From: Verrucomicrobiota bacterium | Lineage (GTDB): Bacteria; Verrucomicrobiota; Verrucomicrobiia; Limisphaerales; UBA11358 | Assembly (NCBI GenBank): GCA_021323835.1 | Contig: JAJPKI010000014.1 | Coordinates: forward strand, 1-6,911 | Direction of reading: 5' to 3' | Length of the DNA: 6,911 bases | Shown: positions 1 through 4,602 of the stretch, one piece after another | How the letters are laid out: each line of letters starts with the position of its first letter | Position numbering within the stretch: the first letter of the stretch is position 1 | Notes under the pieces: model-generated | Told to the model about the DNA's origin: nothing | What the model saw: the letters and a program-made list of their open reading frames with translations, nothing else | The model's database searches: none | Program-made: the position numbers and the translations under genes

Positions 1-576
1 ATTATTTTATCACGGTTTTTAAAAAAATTACCGATTCCATTGCAAGGTTCGCGATTGTGCTCTCTTACAGTATGCACAAACTCGCGTAGAATTTTTGAAG
101 AGCTTGGGCCTTCTGAAGTTTGGATAAAATCTATCATCATCGGCGGGCAACAGATGTTTCGGAGTCCCACTATCGCCGGGGCAATGGCCGAGCTTTTTTT
201 GCGCTCCGTCTCAATTTTACAATTTGGCATTTGTATATTAGGGTCTACCAGAATTGATCTCGACAGATTTGCAGTCTGTAGTGATTCGCAAGAAGAAAGC
301 GGCATTAAAAACCTTCTCATGGATCGCAGCTCCCTCCGAATTGTCTGCGTAGATAATTTTAAATTTCAATCGGGACCGGGACGAGAAGGTTATCGATTTG
401 CTTCAATAGACCCGGAGCATATTGACTTGATTCTTACAAATAGTCCATTGCGAGATCAAAATAATGCGAAGGAAATATATGAATCATTTACGGAAAAAAT
501 CCATGCAATAATATCGCGCGGCGTCCCCGTGCTTGTAGCAACTTCACCACAAACGTTTAGTTATCCAAAAGAATGA
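1..576 (+). CDS. DeoR/GlpR-family transcriptional repressor, C-terminal sensor domain (5' end outside window)
   Basis: The reading frame is open from base 1 to a TGA at 574-576, giving 191 codons. The first ATG-like start inside the window (TTG at 40) falls in mid-domain, so I treat the gene as cut by the window edge, not as a short protein. What is seen matches the effector-binding half of DeoR-type regulators: 'LTVCTNS' followed by 'IIIGGQQMFRSPTIAGAMAE' (family pattern TNS...GG...G..AE), then an 'ILGSTRIDLDR' segment (family G.dGid), 'IVCVDNFKF' (family DssKF), and 'IDLILTNSP' (family iD.liTD). Members usually have about 250 residues, with an N-terminal winged helix-turn-helix that would lie upstream. 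The family represses sugar-metabolism operons and is released by a phosphosugar. The ligand cannot be read here; the canonical Asp-Ser of the DSxK motif is Asp-Asn. The gene converges on the beta-helix gene. A degraded copy is possible but no frame break is visible. Confidence 0.75.
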   Translation: MILSRFLKKLPIPLQGSRLCSLTVCTNSRRIFEELGPSEVWIKSIIIGGQQMFRSPTIAGAMAELFLRSVSILQFGICILGSTRIDLDRFAVCSDSQEESGIKNLLMDRSSLRIVCVDNFKFQSGPGREGYRFASIDPEHIDLILTNSPLRDQNNAKEIYESFTEKIHAIISRGVPVLVATSPQTFSYPKE

Positions 577-622
577 ACTCTTTTATCTACTGACCATAAA
601 AATCCAATTTAGCGCGCTCACT

Positions 623-642
623 TGGTTTTATTTGGAAAACCA
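623..642. terminator. Possible weak bidirectional hairpin between convergent genes
   Basis: TGGTTTT and AAAACCA form a perfect 7-bp stem around a 6-base loop, 47 bases after the DeoR-type stop codon. The position suits a terminator for convergent genes. The stem has only two G-C pairs plus A-T/T-A pairs and no T-tract follows on either strand, so it may be chance in AT-rich DNA. Confidence 0.2.
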
Positions 643-744
643 TTGAAAATACCATGCAAGGTGGAGAGAAGCGTTTGAAGATTTTGATTTTTTGGACAAA
701 AACTAAATCGAGTATTCCTACAAGGGCGGTGTCGGCTAAAAGAT

Positions 745-758
745 TTGTCGTATGACAA
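745..758. repeat. Small palindrome TTGTC-gtat-GACAA
   Basis: Two perfect 5-base arms flank a 4-base centre. The shape resembles a repressor half-site pair, but it lies in a convergent intergenic region with no plus-strand gene following, so no regulatory target is evident. Confidence 0.2.
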
Positions 759-790
759 GCTGTATCATTTATTGGTCATGTAAAGCCAAC

Positions 791-820
791 ATCCGCCGCA
801 AAATTGTAATCCGCGCAAAA
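791..820. repeat. Imperfect direct repeat, 18-base period
   Basis: ATCCGCCGCAAAA at 791-803 recurs as ATCCGCGCAAAA at 809-820, differing by one missing C. There are only two copies. It may be a local duplication and no function is evident. Confidence 0.35.
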
Positions 821-881
821 AATATAGTTCCCATTTCCGGCAAATACTTAATCGTCACTAACAGTTTACCGAGAATGAATT

Positions 882-3800
882 TCAATTTCCATTCGTGCTT
901 AAGCGCACGCGATAAAAGCGAGCGGAAGAATACATATTGCTGTCAGCAAAACTCGTCATGGATTCCCCGGATCCACTGACGAAAATTACCGGGCTGATGT
1001 CGGAAAAGGTATTTATCAAATTGGTTGCCGCCTGAATTGCGTAGTAATGTCCGCCGACCGTTGCCCAATTGATTTGATAATTGTTTGTGCCCGGCGTCAC
1101 TGAAAGCAAATGGAAATATGACGCACTGTTCGTTGGATTCGTTCCGGCGAGAAACTCGGCGTAATTCGCTACGCCATCGCCGTCAACGTCGTTCGTCGCC
1201 AACGAATGGTCGGAAGATTGTCCGGTCGTGTGATTGAAATATTGCAGCATCCACCAATTCGGAATTCCGTCACCGTCGCTGTCTGTCGCCGCGACACTCA
1301 CGTGGTCGAAAACGCTTAGATTCGATTTCGTTGTATCGTGCGAGCAGACCGCCATGCCCGCCAGCACATTATTTGCCATTGTAAAATTGATGTTGCTGAC
1401 GATTGTCCAACTGATTCCGTCCGGCGAACGATAGCCGGTGAAATTATTCCCGGAACGAATCAATTTCACCCAATACGGCGCGACGATGCCGCTCGCGCGC
1501 GCGAGGTCAACGGCGGCGGCGTTGTTGGTAGAACGATATTGCATGCTCACGCCGTTGCTCGTGGTGACGTAAAGCCCGACGAACAACGCGCCCGCAGTCG
1601 TGCTTTCGCGGAACATCACGCCGGATTTCGACCAAGCGTTCGAGCTGTTAAGGCTCGCGACACGTGCGACGTTCGTTTCGTCGCCGATGGCCGATTGATA
1701 TGCAAAATTAAATTGGTCCGCCGTGCTCCAAATGTCGTTGCCGCAGCCGCTATTCGTAAAAACGCTATTCGCATAAAGAGATTCGCCGATGATTGGCGGA
1801 CTATTGATATCCACATCGTTCCACGGGAATGGCAACGGCGGCGGTGCACCGCTCACCGTTAGATTCATCGTCGCGATATTTGTAACGCCACCGCCAATGC
1901 CAATAACTTTAAATTCATAATTGCCCGAAGAAACCGTGTTCGAAATCGTCACCGTCACTGTCGAAAAGCCCGTGCCCGTCACGGTCGGCGAACTGAAACC
2001 GACGCTCGCACCGCTCGGCAAACCACTGACGCCAAACGTCGTCGTGCCGGAATAATTTCCAAACGTGTCGAGCTCAACCATGTTGCTGAACGTATTTCCG
2101 GCCGTGACGGCGATGTTGTTCGTCGTGACGGTCAGCCAAAAATTATTTGGCGTAACGGCAAACGCATCGAGCATCATGTAAGTGCCGCCGTTTTTGACGA
2201 GTTTAATTGTGTGCGTGCTGGTGGAGAGATTCGTGGCGGTGAACAGCCGCGCTTGCGCAACGCGCGTTGCGCTGTAGCAATTCACGGTCTGCTGAAAATT
2301 ACCGTCGAGGTAAACATCAACATTACTCATGTCATAATTCATTTCGCCAATCCATGAAATTGCCGAAGCCGAAAATGTGTATTGCAAATAACTGCCATCA
2401 GTTGTCGTGTAATGAATATCGCCGTGATAATCGCCATAACCGCGCGCAGGTGACAATGTCCAGTCGGCAGGAACGTGGTCGAAATTGGGAATGGTATCAT
2501 TGACGAGAAATTCCGGCGATTTGAGCGAAGTAAAATTCGGTTCAAGACCGGCTTGTAAAATAATTTGCTGCGCGGCCGCCGGCCAGAATTGGCCCTTTAC
2601 CGAGATGGAGTTGGTCACGACATCATTTGTGCCTTTGGAATTGAAGGAGCTGTTGTTGATAAAATTATTCGTCCCGATGTTATCGTGATTGTTGAGCGTG
2701 CCGCTGCTGGAATTGAAATGGATATAATTTTGCGCGACGTTGTCGAAGACATTGCTGATGGCGAGCCAATACGCCGAGCCTTCGTCCCAATAAATTCCCT
2801 GATAGCCGGAATCTTTGTAATAGTTCGCGCCGTTCACGGAATTACTTTCCGCGCTCAACGAATAGCATTGCCCGCCGTCGCTCAATGTCTGCATCACTTT
2901 GCCGAGATAATTTCCCGCGACCTGATTGTTGATGGAATAATTCGTCGTGCCCCAACCCCAGCCGAGGCAAATCGCCGAATACGGCAAATTATCCAAATCG
3001 TTATGCGCGATGAGCGTATTCTTGGCGTAACCGAGAAAAATCCCGATGCCGTCTTCGTAATCCTGGCCGCAACGACGGATAAAATTATCTTCAATTGAAT
3101 TGCTGTCGGTCATTTGAGTTTCATCCGTCGCGGCGTAATCAGTGACTTCGCCCATCGTGATGCCGCAGGAAGAAATGTCGTCGAAATAATTTCCGATGAT
3201 GATGTTGTTGTGAAGGCCGGTTCCAAAATCCAAACCAACGCCGCCGAGATGTTTGAAGACGCGATTGGTGATTTGAATATTCTGCGCGGTTTGAAACGAA
3301 ACATTTCCCAAAGTTTTCAACGCGCCGGTCTGCGCCGGCCACAAAATACTCGTTTGATTGTCCGCGTAACCTGCGCTCGTGCTCGGCAACAGCCATGTGC
3401 CGTATTCAAACGCGATGCCCGAAAAAATAATGTTATGAATCGGCGTCGTATAACCGCCGCCTTGCGCATCCACTAATTTTTCCACAGTCGGCAAAACGAC
3501 AATTGTGCCATTTGTCAAATTTTCGCCCGGGCGCGGAATGTAATACAAATACCCCGTCGCTTCGTTCAGATACCACATGCCCGCGCTGTTCAAAAGTTCG
3601 TAAGCATTTTCCACCCACGACACGCTCACGAGCGAACGATGGCCGTTGCCGTTCCACGGCTTGCCGGGAATCGGAGACGTGAACGTATTCGTCCAACCCG
3701 GCTGTTGCATCACGATGTTCGTGCCGCTGATAGACTGAATCGGGCAACGCAATTGTTTCCACCCGTTGCGGCAAACGATTTCGATATTCGTTTGGTTCGC

Positions 3801-4355
3801 CCAATTTTGCATGACCGTATTCGTAGTCCAAAATCCCGTGCCCGTTGTATTTGTAATAAAACCGGATGGATTGATTGGCCCGCGCGCGCGAATCGCGCGA
3901 AGGCCATTGACGTAAAGCTGACGCGAATTGACGCCCGTGCCGACGTAAGTGCTCCAAATATTTTTTGTCGGATCGGACAGCGACCAATTCGTCACCGTCA
4001 TTCCGCCGGAAATGATTGGCGTTTGGCCGGGATAATTCTCGTAGATGACGTTGAAACCATTCGCGCCAGAATCGTGATTTGTCGTGTTCTCCCGCATTTG
4101 AAAACTACTCGTCAATGGATATGTCCCGCCGAGCAACGTCACCACGATGTCGCCGGTCATATTCGTCGTCATCGTGTGGACTAAATCGTGTGCGGCAGAA
4201 AGACTTCCCGGTTGCGCCAGCGAGAAATTCGTGCCGCCGCCGTTCGGTGAAACATAAAGCGTCGCTTCTGTCCCTGCAAAGGCGACCGATGCAGCTAAAA
4301 GCAAATAAAACCCAGACAACAGACTATACATGAGTATTTTGAAATTTACTAGCAT
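882..4355 (-). CDS. Secreted right-handed beta-helix protein, GH141-like, with a multi-module C-terminal tail
   Basis: A complete protein of 1157 residues. Residues 1-27 form a signal peptide: a hydrophobic run with an 'AFA|G' cleavage site. Residues 32-612 resemble GH141-type beta-helix proteins: 'LYVSPNGGGTN', 'GGTYPL', 'PIISGG', 'RQLYVNGLRAIRARGP', a beta-rich insert ending 'ENAYELLNSAGMWYLNEATG' and 'LYYIPRPGE', then helix coils such as 'NIIFSGIAFEYGTW', 'IIIGNYFDDIS', 'GIGIFLG' and 'GIYWDEGSAYW'. GH141 includes fucosidases and xylanases; the substrate here is unknown. Asp435, Asp493 and Asp524 (in 'YEDGIG', 'LSDGGQ', 'YWDEGS') are candidate active-site acids, an inference only. Next come a carbohydrate-binding-like sandwich (about 613-735, 'VDVYLDG', 'MLDAFAV'), an Ig-like module (about 739-836), a DUF1349/concanavalin-like module (about 843-1022, 'SKSGVMFRES', 'PYWVKLIRSGN'), two EF-hand-type loops (DSDGDG at 1025, DVDGDG at 1056) and a C-terminal domain ending 'FYRVRL'. 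It is divergent from the gene at 4603. Confidence 0.88.
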   Translation of the reverse strand: MLVNFKILMYSLLSGFYLLLAASVAFAGTEATLYVSPNGGGTNFSLAQPGSLSAAHDLVHTMTTNMTGDIVVTLLGGTYPLTSSFQMRENTTNHDSGANGFNVIYENYPGQTPIISGGMTVTNWSLSDPTKNIWSTYVGTGVNSRQLYVNGLRAIRARGPINPSGFITNTTGTGFWTTNTVMQNWANQTNIEIVCRNGWKQLRCPIQSISGTNIVMQQPGWTNTFTSPIPGKPWNGNGHRSLVSVSWVENAYELLNSAGMWYLNEATGYLYYIPRPGENLTNGTIVVLPTVEKLVDAQGGGYTTPIHNIIFSGIAFEYGTWLLPSTSAGYADNQTSILWPAQTGALKTLGNVSFQTAQNIQITNRVFKHLGGVGLDFGTGLHNNIIIGNYFDDISSCGITMGEVTDYAATDETQMTDSNSIEDNFIRRCGQDYEDGIGIFLGYAKNTLIAHNDLDNLPYSAICLGWGWGTTNYSINNQVAGNYLGKVMQTLSDGGQCYSLSAESNSVNGANYYKDSGYQGIYWDEGSAYWLAISNVFDNVAQNYIHFNSSSGTLNNHDNIGTNNFINNSSFNSKGTNDVVTNSISVKGQFWPAAAQQIILQAGLEPNFTSLKSPEFLVNDTIPNFDHVPADWTLSPARGYGDYHGDIHYTTTDGSYLQYTFSASAISWIGEMNYDMSNVDVYLDGNFQQTVNCYSATRVAQARLFTATNLSTSTHTIKLVKNGGTYMMLDAFAVTPNNFWLTVTTNNIAVTAGNTFSNMVELDTFGNYSGTTTFGVSGLPSGASVGFSSPTVTGTGFSTVTVTISNTVSSGNYEFKVIGIGGGVTNIATMNLTVSGAPPPLPFPWNDVDINSPPIIGESLYANSVFTNSGCGNDIWSTADQFNFAYQSAIGDETNVARVASLNSSNAWSKSGVMFRESTTAGALFVGLYVTTSNGVSMQYRSTNNAAAVDLARASGIVAPYWVKLIRSGNNFTGYRSPDGISWTIVSNINFTMANNVLAGMAVCSHDTTKSNLSVFDHVSVAATDSDGDGIPNWWMLQYFNHTTGQSSDHSLATNDVDGDGVANYAEFLAGTNPTNSASYFHLLSVTPGTNNYQINWATVGGHYYAIQAATNLINTFSDISPVIFVSGSGESMTSFADSNMYSSARFYRVRLSTNGN

Positions 4356-4365
4356 TTGACAAAAA

Positions 4366-4369
4366 CTCC
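4366..4369 (-). promoter_or_regulatory. Shine-Dalgarno GGAG for the beta-helix gene
   Basis: On the minus strand GGAG stands 10 bases before the ATG at 4355. This favours that start over a second in-frame ATG at 4331, which would shorten the signal peptide by eight residues but leave its hydrophobic core. Confidence 0.55.
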
Positions 4370-4429
4370 AATTGCTTATTCAAGGTTGCAGCAATCCTTC
4401 CTTAATACCCAATCGACCACGAGCACATT

Positions 4430-4445
4430 CGCCATCCGGCTGGCG
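4430..4445. repeat. GC-rich hairpin CGCCA-tccggc-TGGCG
   Basis: A perfect 5-bp stem with a 6-base loop. If the minus-strand promoter is near 4470, this lies early in the leader of the beta-helix mRNA, where it could affect transcript stability or be an operator. It is short enough to occur by chance. Confidence 0.25.
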
Positions 4446-4563
4446 CGATTTGTTCCATTTCTGATAGTATATCTGACTTTCCTGAACACAACTCATCTGA
4501 AGTGTTAAAATACAAGAAAGGTTTTACATTGTGACGAGTCGCGGAAATCACCGTTGTCTATGA

Positions 4564-4595
4564 ATAATCTCAAATGAATTGAGTCTAATCATTAT
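4564..4595. promoter_or_regulatory. Nested inverted repeat just upstream of the plus-strand start
   Basis: CTCAA (4569-4573) and TTGAG (4579-4583) flank ATGAA. Outside them ATAAT (4564-4568) and ATTAT (4591-4595) are also complementary, leaving a 7-base bulge on the right side. The element ends 7 bases before the ATG at 4603, so it could be an operator or a structure masking the ribosome site of a gene that lacks a visible Shine-Dalgarno sequence. AT-richness makes chance pairing possible. Confidence 0.3.
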
Positions 4596-4602
4596 CAGAC
4601 AC

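Larger units (their letters stand above)
577..881. other. Convergent intergenic region, no gene seen
   Basis: This stretch lies between the stop of the DeoR-type gene and the stop of the minus-strand beta-helix gene. It is AT-rich: hand counts of the lines starting at 601 and 661 give about 37% and 33% G+C, against about 52-62% in lines I counted inside the two secreted-protein genes. No open frame shows a recognisable protein. A short plus-strand frame from 752 runs antisense into the 3' end of the beta-helix gene and has no family features. The region holds a 7-bp hairpin (623-642), an 8-bp palindrome AGCGCGCT (611-618), a TTGTC/GACAA palindrome (745-758) and an imperfect 12-13 base direct repeat (791-820). 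No convincing intrinsic terminator with a T-tract is seen for either gene. Confidence 0.6.
4356..4602. promoter_or_regulatory. Divergent promoter region of the two secreted-protein genes
   Basis: These 247 bases separate two start codons facing away from each other, so both promoters should be here unless the genes are read from elsewhere. On the minus strand TATACT at 4466-4471 is a plausible -10 element, giving a leader of about 110 bases, but I find no good -35 hexamer at the usual spacing. On the plus strand the AT-rich stretch 4559-4568 could hold a -10, again without a clear -35. The plus-strand gene has no obvious Shine-Dalgarno sequence. Two inverted repeats (4430-4445 and 4564-4595) are listed separately. 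No small gene is seen. Confidence 0.5.

Noticed and set aside
40..576. A self-contained short regulator starting at the TTG at 40
   Set aside because: The frame is open to base 1 and the TTG lies inside the sensor domain, so window truncation explains the missing DNA-binding half better than a true short protein.
752..979. A 75-codon plus-strand frame spanning the intergenic region and the beta-helix 3' end
   Set aside because: About 100 bases run antisense to real coding sequence, there is no ribosome site, and the product has no recognisable features.
2565..3098. A 177-codon plus-strand frame inside the beta-helix gene
   Set aside because: It is antisense to the beta-helix coils; no domain, signal peptide or ribosome site is evident.
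3639..4184. A 181-codon plus-strand frame and the 184-codon minus-strand frame at 3433-3987
   Set aside because: Both overlap the beta-helix coding sequence in other frames and are Arg-rich with no recognisable motif.
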